Made by a program: the position numbers and the translations under genes. The notes beneath the pieces are model-generated. The model did not search any database and was not told where the DNA came from. It saw nothing but the letters and a program-made list of their open reading frames with translations. 64,000 nucleotides of DNA from Gymnothorax reevesii (Eukaryota; Chordata; Actinopteri; Anguilliformes; Muraenidae): positions 36,281,611-36,345,610 of the forward strand of contig CM056592.1 of NCBI GenBank assembly GCA_029721435.1, read 5' to 3'. Numbering within the stretch: position 1 is the first letter of the stretch; every line of letters begins with the position of its first letter. This document shows, piece by piece, positions 35,101 to 46,130 of the stretch.

Positions 35101-38100
35101 GGTTGTCGCTTCGCGAGCAGCTCAGCAATGAGATTGATCCTCTACGCATCGATCAAACATGCCGCTTTCGGCCCGAAACCCAGTGTCTGGCTGCCTGAAT
35201 GACACCACTGTAACTGTATAAAACAAGGTCTCTCCCCCGGGGGCCACTTTTAACAGCACTCAGATAGATTTTTTGGAACCTGTCTGACAGGCAGAGTAAG
35301 TCACCTGTCAATCAAACTCTATCGGAGGACACCTTTGTTTCACAGTGCTTGATAGCCTTGTCGTGCGCAATTGTTAACCCCACAAGACTATCCGAAGCAC
35401 TGAATGATGGAGTCAAAATCCAATAACTGACCTTGCATTACAGAAAGTTTAACTGATGGTGAAACATTAAATTAAATAAAATAGCAACTGCACGTTAACA
35501 CACAAGCCGAAGCCCCACCATCTTGAATGATTCATCACATTAAGATCAATATGTTGTGAAATACTGTTAAGCAAACGGAGATTTAGGCAGTGGATATACA
35601 TACATTGTTAATGCAAATTTAAATGCCTCATCTTTCAATTGAGTGAGAGACAGGAGATGCTAAGACACAGAAAACTGAAGGGAGACGTTTATAGAGATAA
35701 ATGGTCTCTGTGCAAGTCCCATGCCTCCTGTCCCTCAGGAGGAGTACATTACACCCAGAAAACATTATTATCAAGCTCTCTAAATAAATAAATACAAATT
35801 AACTGGCTAGTACATTAATGGGTACAATAAATTCAAAATTCACAGCACGAATACTGAAAGGGTTTACTCTCAGCCAGTACAGGAATAAAAAAAAAAAATC
35901 AATTTAAATAAAATAACATTACAGGGCAGCGTTTACTTTCCAAATTGATATATTTATCCCCTGCAGAAAAGATGCAAACACTTGTAATACTTAAACGCTG
36001 AACTTCACATCATATTCTCTGTGTAGCACTTACATGTTACAAAAAATGAAGGTAAAATTCCCACAGTCAATGAATAGTCCAAAGCAGAACAAAATTCAGA
36101 CCTCGATTTCTTTTCTTCTGGGTAATGAACTCAACAATCGGCTATGCTGATTGGCCAGACCAGCCTCATACCTGACTCCCAGGTAAACGGAGGATGGAAA
36201 TACACCAACGCACTGCATCACACGGTCCGGTACAATCCACTAGGACTGCATGTTGCTTCTTAGCTTGCTAATCATGTTACCTAGCGCGTTAATAAAATTA
36301 TTGGCGATTCAGTAAAAGTCTGATAACGGCTTGATTTCACCAATAGTCGCGCTGGCAATGTTTGTTTTCAGTTTCTGGTCCAGGTGAAGTGCACTGAAAT
36401 AACTCCCATATGCCTTTATTTGATGGCTACAGTAGCCAGCTAACTAGCTGCAAAGCTACATGATAACCGGTGTTCAGCAATCCGCTGTAGTTAGCTAGCC
36501 GGCTGCTGTAGACGTCAAATAATACTGGCTGCTTCGCAGGATCCTGTATAATCCAGTAAGACTGTACATTGCTCGTTAAGAAGAGGGGTCTGAAGTTACC
36601 TTGGAGAGCTGAATTGAAAATATTAAAATTAAAAATGTGGGCTATTGCTTGCCTTCAGTTTGCAACCTGCGGCCATTCTTTGTATTCACTGAACCCCGAA
36701 GCAAAACCTGGAGAGAGCAATACAACCAATGCAATACTACACAGAGGTCACAGGCAGAAAATAACCTCTCTGACAGAGTCATAGATTAATTTGGAGGGCT
36801 GTTTTCACAGCTATGGTAAAGTGTTCAGAAGCAGACAATGTTCAACTTGGATGCTTTGATGCTGTAAACAGATTGGAACAATTGGAAAAGGGGTTAAATT
36901 TTTGAGTCAGGAGGTTACTTATGGTAGCTTATAAGAACCAAGTGAATAAAAGCTCAATGACATCTCTCTTTCAGAGGAAGCCAATTTTGATCAATTATCA
37001 TGACCATGCACTGACTAATATGCCGCATTTCTTGCTATGAAATAATATCACCTCTGCCTTGTATTTTGATGATTTTGTGAAGGACTCAGTCATTTACCTT
37101 GGCAACTGTTCTCCTTGGTACAGTAGTTCAAATTGCGATGCTACCTGACCAAGGGTCAATATGCAATGAAACGGAGGCTTTTTTTGTCCTTATTTGATGT
37201 TAAGGATTAGGGTCCAGGTTAGGGAATAGGGCTTATGGGGTAGGGTTCATTTTAAACTGGTGTCAAATGAGGATGGCTGTGGCGCTGCAGCTGGACCTAT
37301 TTCACTGTATATCAAGACTTGGTCTAGTAGCATTTGGTACCATATGACGAGTCGGGATGAGACTGGGCTGGCGTGGTTTGTTGGTAATAGCAAAAATTTA
37401 GAAAAATCGTACAGTAAATGGTAAGCTTTTGGCAAACACTTAATCAAGACTGAAAACACATATTCCAATCATCAAGAGGCTATCTTTTGCCATTTCTTTT
37501 TTTCCACTCAGCCGCTGTCTCTGGTTGGTTCATTGATTACTGTGGTGGGATTAACATGCTGTTCTCAGAAATTGGCCTTTGACAGTCCGTGAAATCCTGG
37601 TTTTCACCTTCTGTGGACACAATGAAAATAATGAATGACTTTGACTTGAACTCTGTTCCAGTGTTGAATTTTTCATCCTCTTGTGCTGTCTGGATGGCCC
37701 TTTCTCCAGCAAGCATTAGCCTTCAATTATCATGAAAATTTCCCATAATCCTTTTGAGTGGGCTCTACCCAGGAAACTGCTGGCAGTAGCTCCTGAGTAT
37801 CAGTGCCAGCCTGTATGAGTCACTGTAACTCTGAGTGAAGCTGGCACCAGCTGCTAATATCATCATCGGTTGTCACTTAGTCTCACTAAGGCCCTCGGGT
37901 ATTGCATCACCAGGAACCAGCCAAAAAACAAACCTTCTCAATTTGATCATCAATTATGTTTAACCACCCAAAGGCAGCCCATGGCACATTCAGAATTCAA
38001 AGGAAATTCAATCCTCTTTGCAAAGTGAATGAGAGGGGTTGGCTGTTTTGATGTAATCACCAGGTGAATCAGAAATAATTGAAACAATGTGTTGTACATT

Positions 38101-38260
38101 TACACTTGTATTTTTGATCGAACTTTGAAATTAATCAGCAAAGATCATCAGTAAGAAGCCATGAATAGCATAATTGCTCATGAACATGAAGAATATTGTA
38201 TTATCATTATTATTATTGTCTCTTCTTCATCATACTCAGCTATTGCATTAACATTATTCA
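32108..38260. other. Long stretch without a recognisable gene
   Basis: About 33640-33680 holds CCCGGTACCGGGG followed by GCTTAAGAGGTTAA, which resembles the end of a TTAA-type element. A diverged direct repeat pairs 36223-36265 with 36538-36583 (CAATCCACTAGGACTGCATG against TAATCCAGTAAGACTGTACA). A TATAAAA at 35217-35223 is followed by AGA|GTAAGT at 35295/35296. The block 37500-37960 is unique-looking with mixed composition. No frame in the stretch carries a motif. Confidence 0.4.
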
Positions 38261-38999
38261 TCTTCGCCGAGGAGGTGTATGTTTTTGCCGGCGTTTATCT
38301 GTTTGTCTGTGTGTTTGTCTGTTAGCAGGATGTCTCAAAAACGGCTACATAGATTTTAACCAAACTTTGCTGGATCTTAGAGTAGCACAATAGGAACAAG
38401 CCACTAAATTTTGGCATATCTAGGCCAAAGTTCAGCTGAGATATAGGCCAAAGTTTAAATCCAGAGATTTGAAGTCTTTCCAAATAGCCGGATTTCCCAT
38501 CGGCGTGCTTTTGGGTTTTGCTGCCACCTGGAGGTGAAATGCAACAACACCCTACATCAGCCAATGAAAATAACGGTAACACTTTACAATACGGGTACAA
38601 CAATTAACATTAATTAACATGAGTTAATGAACTTTCAGTTAATTAGTGGGTAACTAATGCGTTAGATAGTCAAATAAGCATTATGCAACCATAATTGAAC
38701 ATTTATTAATTGTCTGTGTTTCCTTTATTGTGAAGTTGAAGACATCCCTGAAGTGTCCCCTTTGCAGCATTTCAAAACATTAAAGCATAATGTATAAATT
38801 AGTACCTTAGTTGATGTAAACATCATTTGTAAATGATTGCCAGGTGCATTAGTTAAATGGTAATTACTTGTTAGTAAATGCTTATTACTGCGTTAACTAA
38901 TGTAAATTGTTGTACCCTTATTGTAAAGTGTAACCAAAATAACTAAAGCACAGAGTTGCCTTGGCGTGGTGGAGGTGCTGCGCTCTCTGAGTGCTCTTG
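38261..38999 (+). mobile_element. Helitron-like dispersed repeat, copy 2 (split by a MITE)
   Basis: Starts A|TCTTCGCCGAGGAGG (38260/38261) and ends with a GCGCTC-TCT-GAGTGC hairpin then CTTG|T, where copies 1 and 3 have CTAG|T. The middle shares TTTTGGCATATCTAGGCCAA and TTTTGGGTTTTGCTGCC with copy 3 at 59.2-59.5 kb. A 361-bp MITE has inserted near its 3' end; without it the copy is about 370 bp. Same class reasoning as copy 1. Confidence 0.6.
38567..38943. mobile_element. hAT-type MITE with exact 8-bp TSD
   Basis: Element 38575-38935 (361 bp), flanked by exact AAAATAAC at 38567-38574 and 38936-38943. Ends begin GGTAACACTTTACAATACGG and, inverted from the right, GGTTACACTTTACAATAAGG, continuing as inverted repeats for about 50 bases. 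Shares its first 13 bases with the element at 723-1003. It is nested in the Helitron-like repeat, so it is the younger of the two. Confidence 0.85.
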
Positions 39000-39215
39000 T
39001 TACTTATTTGATCATTTATTTATTGTTTTACCAACGGTTTTGCCAGACCACTGTACTTCCTTATGCTATCTTAGTTAGCCCATCCCCATTCTCCACTCTC
39101 ACAGTGCATGATGGTCAACAGTGTTTGATTTGAAGAGGTCAAGACCTGGTGTCACAACCCTCGGGTGAGTCTATTGTGTGTTTCCTCGCAATTCAGCAGC
39201 TTGCATGTCTATTAG

Positions 39216-39218
<3 letters not shown>

Positions 39219-39310
<92 letters not shown>
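39219..39310. repeat. (TG)n microsatellite, ~92 bp
   Basis: Almost pure TG with a short CGCG interruption near 39267. The cysteine/valine-repeat frames across it are artefacts of the dinucleotide run. Confidence 0.97.
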
Positions 39311-39312
<2 letters not shown>

Positions 39313-39711
39313 TTGTGTGTCTTTCCCCGTCCAGCTGAATTTCGTTACATGGTTGTCTCCAAATCACCATGTGACTCGTTTTTGAGCCCTTCCATTTATG
39401 TGCCAGTTGCTGGATTGTAAAATCACATTCGTACTGAAATCCCAGTCACATGTTGATTAGAAAAGCTTCTTTGTTTTAATCTAATGGAATGGTGCTGGCC
39501 TTTTTTCAAAGGAGTCTCTATTGTCATTTAATTAATTTGAACAGGCTTCCAATCTTCATCAGGGTCCCGGATGGGAACCGCGCTCTTGTTAATCCACCCG
39601 TTTGTTTGTCCATTTTGTTAGGAACAAGTTTCCAACCCTGTTCCAGGTCCAGGACTCGGAAGCAAGTAGCCTCCTCATCCTCTGAAGCAGTTCAGTGCTG
39701 GCGAACTCTAG

Positions 39712-39902
39712 TTAACCCTTTCAGGGCCGTGGGCTACTATAGTTGCCCAATGATGTACGATATCAAAGTCGGGCGCTGTTGAAGACCTATCATGTGGCAA
39801 ATTGTTTAAAAAAGCTCCCATGCCACATGATAGGTTTTCAACAGCGTCAGGATAACTACATTTTTGATTCCTTGAAAATGTATTCGGTGCTCAAAGGGTT
39901 AA
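39712..39902. mobile_element. TTAA-flanked MITE containing a long hairpin
   Basis: Element 39716-39898 (183 bp) between TTAA at 39712-39715 and 39899-39902. Ends are CCCTTTCAGGGCC and, inverted, CCCTTTGAGCACC. TTAA flanks suggest piggyBac-type mobilisation. The centre carries a separate, much stronger inverted repeat at 39774-39846. Confidence 0.7.
39774..39846. other. Precursor-sized hairpin inside the TTAA MITE
   Basis: Two 26-base arms pair with one mismatch (left CGCTGTTGAAGACCTATCAT..., right complement CGCTGTTGAAAACCTATCAT...), separated by about 21 bases. Total length 73 nt is within the range of microRNA precursors, and MITE hairpins are a known source of small RNAs. There is no evidence here for transcription. 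Confidence 0.6.
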
Positions 39903-40155
39903 CACTTTGCAGCATCCCGGGGGCCACTGACCAGCAACTGTCGCCCAGCTTAGCCAGTAACATCCGCGCTGAAATGTCCCTCATTATTTGGGATTCCGCC
40001 CCCAGTATTCTTTTCAGGGCCCCGTCCCTATCCCTGTGGCATTGTACCGCATTCCAGTTAATAAACCTACAGTTGGATGGTACGTTTGACTCCATACTTG
40101 ATTCCTGGTCTGGACCATAACTCATATGTCTCCCATTTAAAAAATGGAGAGTTTA

Positions 40156-40378
40156 ATTACTCCGCCCCACCCGAAGGGTGAGGACAAGGGGTATTGTTTT
40201 TAGTGCTGTTTGTGTGTTTGTGAATTTGTTTCTGCGTTTGTTTGATGTTAACACTCTAGCGGCAAAACTAATGGGAACATTCACCCCAAATTCAGTTTAG
40301 GAATTGCCACTGACCCAGAAGTAGGGGAAAGTATGTGCGAGGGGCGGAGTTTGTTGTGCCTGGCACCACTTGTTATAA
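40156..40378 (+). repeat. Dispersed repeat with 5' hairpin (CTCCGCCCCACCC start)
   Basis: Opens CTCCGCCCCACCCGAAGGGTG, which folds through CACCC/GGGTG, then a GTTTGTGTGTTTGTG-rich stretch, then GGCAAAACTAATGGG and TTCACCCCAAATTCAG, and ends GGGGCGGAGTTTGTTGTGCC. This resembles a repeat type common in fish genomes. The layout parallels the Helitron-like repeats in this window, but no CTAG terminus is visible. Confidence 0.45.
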
Positions 40379-41378
40379 AAAGGATTTAAATCAAAAGGAT
40401 TTACTTATTACCAAAGTACAATAGAGAAAGAAAAAAAAAACTTTCCTGATAAGATTTTGATGACCAATACTCGGTTAACAGCACAATACAAAAAATGGTT
40501 AGTTCTGTTCTGTTTTTCTTAGGCTAAAGTTGAAGTTCGCACTATCATTAGTAAAAAATTGTGTCAGGAACTGGCAAGGCTGGCTTCCCGGCTGTAAACG
40601 TATGCATTTTCAAATGGTGCGTGACACCTTTGAGAGAACCTCTGTTGACTCTAGGCTCAATTCATAACTGTATTAGAAGTACTGTATATCTCAAATAAAA
40701 ATTGCATAACTGATGGGGTATTAACATCAATATGTGACCTTGTTAACTCCAGGATCCTTTAATAACTATGTATTATAAGTATGTTTCACAGGAAAATATT
40801 GTAGCATTAATTATTGAGTATTAACAGCAATATGTGCCATTTAAATCATCCATTTCAAGATATTGCACAAAGTTAATTGTTTTTCTGATTAATGAACTGT
40901 AAATATAAAAACCTCCGCCCTCCGTTTACTATTGACCACCCGTCATTTTGATTATGGCCCTCAAATTTTTATTACAGTCATTAGCGGAGTTATTGCAGTG
41001 ACTGAGCAAACAGCCCATACACACAGTAAACAAATACGTGAGAACAGTTTTGGTTGGAATAACAGTCTGTTACCATAAGACTGCGCGAGCCTCTCATGTA
41101 GCCGTTCGATAAATCATTCCTCACAGGGCTTTTATTTTGTGTGTGTGCTCTTGTTCTCATTTTCCTGCTTCAGTTTTGCCTTTAATTAACACAGAGAAAC
41201 ATTTGTCTCCGGGGCCACATTCATGATTAACATCAAATATCACATTAAATCTTCTCCACCTCTGTAGAGACAGTTTTTTTTCCGTTTTGCAGCTCGCACC
41301 TTCGCAGAATGTGGGGTCCTGGGGCGGCGTTATGTGTATCAACACATTAACCAATGCATAATTTGCAAAATGACTCTA
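40379..41378. other. No gene recognised
   Basis: AT-rich sequence with no motif-bearing frame. Confidence 0.5.
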
Positions 41379-41740
41379 CACAGTAAAAATCATAGTGTCA
41401 ATTTTACTCTTTAAGAGTTGAATTTAACTCTCTGTCAGATAACATTTGGTCCCACTCAAAATCAGTGTAAAATTTACTCTATAGCCAGTGTAAGATTTTT
41501 AGAGTTAATTTTACTCTATTTTGTGTCAAAATTAACAATGAGGTGTGTAAAAATATTTAACACTATAGGGAATCATCACCCTGCAGAGTAGATTTTGTCC
41601 CTGTGTGGAAGTGGGAATTAACTCTCACTTTTGACACTTCCATTTAGACGATTTCACTCTGCATAGTGCTATAACTACTCTATCCAGAGGAAAATAGGTT
41701 TACACTGCAATATTGACACTCCATTTTTTACTGTGTGTGT
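41379..41740. mobile_element. MITE with CACAGTAAAAA termini
   Basis: About 362 bp. Left end CACAGTAAAAATCATAGTG and the inverted right end CACAGTAAAAAATGGAGTG match closely, and the interior repeats GTGTNAAnnTTnACTCT-type words in both orientations. TA dinucleotides at the outer edges would fit a Tc1/mariner-type duplication, but the TG run at the right edge leaves the exact boundary open. Confidence 0.65.
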
Positions 41741-42478
41741 ATCATTGCTACATTCTCAGCATTGGTTTGATGAAAGTACCCAAAAGCAAAGATAATGAAA
41801 GACACCGCATATTTTGAAAAAAAAATAAAATATCCAGTCAAGATCAGCAGCATAGCGAGGGAATAGAGGCGTAAGAGAAGGAGGTTGTGCAGGTGCCCTG
41901 TTGGGAGAGGAGAAAACATCGAGTCCTTTAGCGCAGTAACATATAGACAGTACAGCGCAAACCTCTGTGGGCTTGTGATTTAGTCTCCCAGTCCACCCGT
42001 CCCTCTGCACATGACAAACGAGCCCAGTCAGCTCAGCGGAGACGATCAGTGGGCTGACAAAGCCATTGCCTGGGGCAAGAGAAGGTATCCGCAGGCATGA
42101 TTGTGGAAGGGTCTCGCTTGGTCTTCGAGATCATTTGTTGCGATATGAAACTGGGTCTCAGTCCTGCCGTCGTCTGTCGATAGAAAGGAGGTTACCAGAG
42201 GCCTTGAGATACGGTTTGTCAGCGACACTTCCCGCTGAGCATTGCTCCCTGGTACCAGGTGCGAATAGAATACATTTTGCCTCACAATAATGTGCATTTT
42301 GCAATTGCCAGTGTCCACAAAATTAAATTTATTAGCATCACAGAGATTGCCTGGTGAGCCACTTTATTTGGTACTCTCATTGGTCACCTATTTTGGACCT
42401 ATTTTGTTACGAAGCAGCTTATATTCTTCCAAGGAAAGATTCGGTAATAAGTGGGAAACATTGACTTGGTATTTTTGG
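41741..42478. other. No gene recognised
   Basis: Unassigned sequence ending at the target duplication of the Penelope-like element. Overlapping frames on both strands at about 42046-42318 have no motif. Confidence 0.45.
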
Positions 42479-42630
42479 TTGATTTGGACTCAATACAAAG
42501 CGAAAGTTACACGCACATCGCGTATAGGTGCAAGGCTATCAAATAAAATGCGTAAATTGAGAAAGGAGAAGACGCCTGCACACTTACTCCAAGTCACCAA
42601 AGAAAACTTTATTAATTATAAAATGACAAC

Positions 42631-42658
42631 GTTTCGATCCGACTTGGATCTTCGTCTG
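42631..42658 (-). ncRNA. Hammerhead-ribozyme-like core, left arm (degenerate)
   Basis: Minus-strand sequence has CAGACGA, a 5-bp stem (GATCC/GGATC) with loop AAGTC, then GAAAC. That is the hammerhead order CUGANGA - stem II - GAAA, with one change in the first block (U to A). Penelope-like elements are known to carry hammerhead motifs in their terminal repeats. Stems I and III are not convincing, so activity is doubtful. Confidence 0.4.
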
Positions 42659-42968
42659 GTCAGCAATTCTCAAAAAGGGGGGGGGGTACACACCCATATT
42701 TATACATTATCCCCGCCAATAAGATGACAGGATTAATTATAATCTCCAATAAGGACAGAGACTAAAAATTCAAATTCAAAATTCAAACATATATCACATA
42801 GACACAAAAGGAGCAAATAGGTATAGTTACACCAAAAAAGTAGAGCCACCCACTATATTGTGAAAATTGTACGTAAAAAGAGACATACATCTTTAGGTGC
42901 ATCACAATATAGGCATCAAAACCTTCTTAAAGCAACAAGATATTCCGCCAATGTAGTATAAAAGATGA

Positions 42969-43735
42969 TCAAAGGAAAGGTTTGAGATCAATTTCTTGAT
43001 TGAGTCCTCTAGGTACAAGAGTCTGGAGGGTGAAAATGTAAAAACTTTCTCTTTTCAGCAAGAGGGCATTTGCGTCACCTCCTCTTCGAGGAATTTTAAC
43101 GTGCTCAATGCCAATGTATCTCAGAGAGGCCACTGGGTGGTTGGCCTCTCTGAAATGCAGTGCCACCGGGCTACGCTGGTCCTGAGTCCGAATGCAACTC
43201 CTGTGTTCAGCTATCCTTGTTTTTAGTGCCCTTTGTGTTTTCCCCACATATGCTAAACCACAAGGACATTTAATAAGATAAATCACATTTTTTGTAGAGC
43301 ACGATATAACACCCTTTATTTTCATAGTTTTTCCTGAAACTGGGTGAGTATATGTGGAACATTTGTACGAAAAATTGCACTGAGCACAAGAGCCACAGGG
43401 ATAATTACCTGATGGAGGATCAAGAAAGGTAGTGTTTCTGATGGGTAAGAGATCAGATTTTACCAACATTTGTCTCAGATTAGGGGAACGTTTATACACT
43501 ACCTTGGGTAAATCCTTGAACACATTTTGTAACTGTGGATCAGAACTCAAAATATGCCAATGCTTTCTTATAATTTTTTCAAAGTCCTTGCCCAGAGCTG
43601 AATATTTAAAAAAAAACATCTCGAAGCATTATTTGCTCTTGATTTATCTTTTTTGATTAGGCACTCTTCCTGTGTTATATTAACAAACCTGTCTCTGGCA
43701 GATTTTACCCAACTTTCACAAAAGTTTTTACATTT
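42969..43735 (-). pseudogene. Penelope-type protein, C-terminal GIY-YIG endonuclease part (5'-truncated)
   Basis: An unbroken 216-codon frame (42969-43619) with family-like sequence continuing upstream to about 43735 but through stops and another frame. It carries the cysteine-rich linker (C75, C78, C81, C87 of the frame; CGSCAQCNFSYKC) and the GIY-YIG nuclease: IYLIKCPCGLAYVGKTQ at 113-129, then R135, H139-R140, an N-HP block at 160-162 and the metal-binding glutamate E191 in LLKRESFYI. The family's nuclease nicks target DNA for reverse transcription. The polymerase domain that should precede it is absent, so this piece cannot copy itself. The nuclease motifs are intact, which suggests the insertion is not very old. 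Confidence 0.85.
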
Positions 43736-44110
43736 TCACCCTCCAGACTCTTGTACCTAGAGGACTCAATCAAGAAATTGATCTCAAACCTTTCCTTTGA
43801 TCACCTTTTATACTACATTGGCGGAATATCTTGTTGCTTTAAGAAGGTTTTGATGCCTATATTGTGATGCACCTAAAGATGTATGTCTCTTTTTACGTAC
43901 AATTTTCACAATATAGTGGGTGGCTCTACTTTTTTGGTGTAACTATACCTATTTGCTCCTTATGTGTCTATGTGATATATGTTTGAATTTTGAATTTGAA
44001 TTTTTAGTCTCCTTCCTTATTGGAGATTATAATTAATCCTGTCATCTTATTGGCGGGGATAATGTATAAATATGGGTGTGTACCCCCCCCCCTTTTTGAG
44101 AATTGCTGAC

Positions 44111-44138
44111 CAGACGAAGATCCAAGTCGGATCGAAAC
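44111..44138 (+). ncRNA. Hammerhead-ribozyme-like core, right arm (degenerate)
   Basis: Exact inverted counterpart of 42631-42658: CAGACGA (44111-44117), stem GATCC/GGATC (44119-44123 with 44129-44133), GAAAC (44134-44138). A possible cleavage triplet GTC follows at 44142-44144 after a very short stem III. Confidence 0.4.
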
Positions 44139-44562
44139 GTTGTCATTTTATAATTAATAAAGTTTTCTTTGGTGATTTGGAGTAAGTGTGCAGGCTTCTT
44201 CTCCTTTCTTGATTTGGACTCAATACCATCACGGACAGGGAGCTGCTGTTCTTATAAGTTGCTATTATTTTGGACACTGTTCTGGTAGCCATTTCAGTAA
44301 TTTTAAGTATTTTGCAATGAGGCACTCGCAATTCGGACACAAACTAACTGGCCCCTCTGAAACTTTGAAAGTACCAGTATCTTGATTTGGAGACTTATCC
44401 TATATCCATTAGTTAGACCTCTTTTATGTTGACAAACATTTTAAATGCTTATAGTTAGTATGAGGAATGAAAAGGAAAATAGGGCAAAACTAAGCTTTAA
44501 ATAGAAAAGGGGATGATAATTAACTAAAAGGAAACAGGTGACAATTATAATTATGGTCCGGC

Positions 44563-44690
44563 CTGCAGCTGGACCACAGCCAGGTGTTGGCGCTGCAGCT
44601 GGATCAGAGACCAGAGCCGGGCAGTAGCACTGCAGCTGGACCAGAGCCTGGCGTTGGCACTGCAGCTGGACTAGAGCCAGGCAGTGATTG
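44563..44690. repeat. Minisatellite, ~30-37-bp unit, four copies
   Basis: CTGCAGCTGGA recurs at 44563, 44593, 44630 and 44660, each followed by a variant of CCAGAGCCAGGCAGT. The first, third and fourth units are about 30 bp and the second 37 bp. A short frame (44584-44796) reads through it as PEPGxxTAAGLEPG-type repeats but has no other support. Confidence 0.85.
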
Positions 44691-45880
44691 TTTCACCGGG
44701 GAAAATGTCCCAGTAAATTCTGAGGATGATGGACCTTCTCACAAAGAAATAAATAAGCGAATCAAAGAAAGCAGAGAGCGGGAAAAGGAGATCTAAACCA
44801 CTTTATAAATGTGTTTCATGTCACAGAGAAATTGAAATGGACAGGTACTCCGAAATGGGAAATCTGCGAGATTGCCTGCCATATCTTGTTCCGTTTGTAC
44901 GCAATCGAGATAATGCTCGAGGACTGACCGTTAAACACACTTCCCCGTGAACCTGGAGAGTTTGAGAACCGTATTTCTGTTTACTCTTCAAACGTTAAAT
45001 ATACCCTCATCTATCGCCAGTATGATGCTAATGCTAAATATGGTCTCTTCCGGTCTGACCGTTTGTTTTAGTTCTCAACACAGAGATTTAACTCGGTGTA
45101 ATGCGGCCGGAAGCCCAATGCTACGAGGAACAATTTTGCTCCAAGTCACCCACTGTGTCCAGGCAATTACATCTCCCTGCATTGTCCTGGCACGGGAGAG
45201 CCAGCTTCCAACAACGAAAAGCAATATTGTTCCCAGTTTGAAGCCTGTGGTCCTTTACATCAGCAAGTGTGAGTATTTAATTTTAATTAACCAAGCAACA
45301 ATAAGATGTCCTTTGTCGAAGAAATTCAGACATCCAAAGGCAAACTCTTTCATCTACCCACCCTGGAATGGAGTGCTTAACCTTCTCTTGCTGACAGTAA
45401 TATACAACATAAAACTGACATTTTTCCCCTGGTTTCAGCGTTTCTCTTTGCTGTTTTACTGAGTCTCACTGGGAACTTTCTGCATGTTTTTATTTTACTA
45501 ATGTTTCTCTTTATTAATTTGACCTCTGTGTAGCACTCTATGCACTCATGAACTGTGAACTTTCTGTATGTTTGTATTTTAATTATGTTCTTATTTATTC
45601 ATTTTACCATTGTGAAGCACTCTGCGTATCTGTGCTGTGAAGAGCACTATTATAAATAAAGTTTGACTTACTTACAGCGCAGATATCAAAATGACTACAG
45701 AATGAGCTTCAAATACAAATTTCAGGTTAAATGAAACAAATAGACATCTGTGATTATATTAATTCACTGATCTAACTGATTAATTCTAACAGATTTTTGA
45801 TAAAACTGATCTGATTGTAATATCTATTTTAAAGATTGCCTGAAGGGGATGGACAAAATACAATTTGCTGCCCCCTGAAG
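44691..45880. other. No gene recognised
   Basis: A 171-codon plus-strand frame at 44947-45462 is the longest here; it has hydrophobic stretches but no motif, no start context and no homology I recognise. AATAAA near 45655 followed by AGTTTGACTT could be a decayed 3' end of a retroelement. Confidence 0.4.
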
Positions 45881-46130
45881 AGTAAATGGACTGCATTTTA
45901 TATAGCACTTTCTAGTCACATGATATGACCCAAAAAGCACTTTACAACCATGCCTCACATTCACCCTGATGACAGAGGCTGCCATGCAGGGCATCACCCT
46001 GCGCATCAGGAGCAGTGCGGGGTTCGGTGTCTTGCTCGGGGGCGCTTCGATGCGCTCTCCGGGGGAGCCGGGGATCGAGCCAGGGGCCTTCTGGTTCCTG
46101 GGCCGCCCGCTCTACCTCCTGGGCCATGCC
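45881..46130 (-). mobile_element. tRNA-derived SINE
   Basis: On the minus strand the 5' part has a pol III A box (TGGCCCAGGAGGTA, plus 46113-46126) and B box (GGCTCGATCCC, plus 46071-46081) with about 32 bases between them, as in a tRNA. The body follows, and the 3' part (AAGTGCTATATAAAATGCAG, TCCATTTACT) is the tail shared by many fish SINEs. No poly-A tail is visible. Frames across it (45942-46224) are artefacts of its GC-rich head. Confidence 0.75.

Larger units (their letters stand above)
42479..44226 (-). mobile_element. Penelope-like element with inverted tails and 18-bp TSD
   Basis: Bounded by an exact 18-base direct repeat TTGATTTGGACTCAATAC at 42479-42496 and 44209-44226. Inside, about 485 bases at 42564-43050 recur as a high-identity inverted copy at 43720-44204. 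The space between holds the C-terminal part of a Penelope-type protein on the minus strand, so the left arm is its end and 3' tail and the right arm is a second, shorter piece in the opposite direction (only the last codons plus tail). Sixty-seven bases at the left (42497-42563) have no partner. The reverse-transcriptase domain is missing, so this is a 5'-truncated, non-autonomous insertion. Inverted or tandem partial copies are a known trait of Penelope-like elements. Confidence 0.85.

Noticed and set aside
39149..39420. Cysteine/valine-rich reading frames
   Set aside because: They are translations of the (TG)n microsatellite in two frames.
44947..45462. 171-codon plus-strand frame with hydrophobic segments
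   Set aside because: AT-rich DNA readily gives hydrophobic codons; no motif, no homology recognised and no splice or promoter support.
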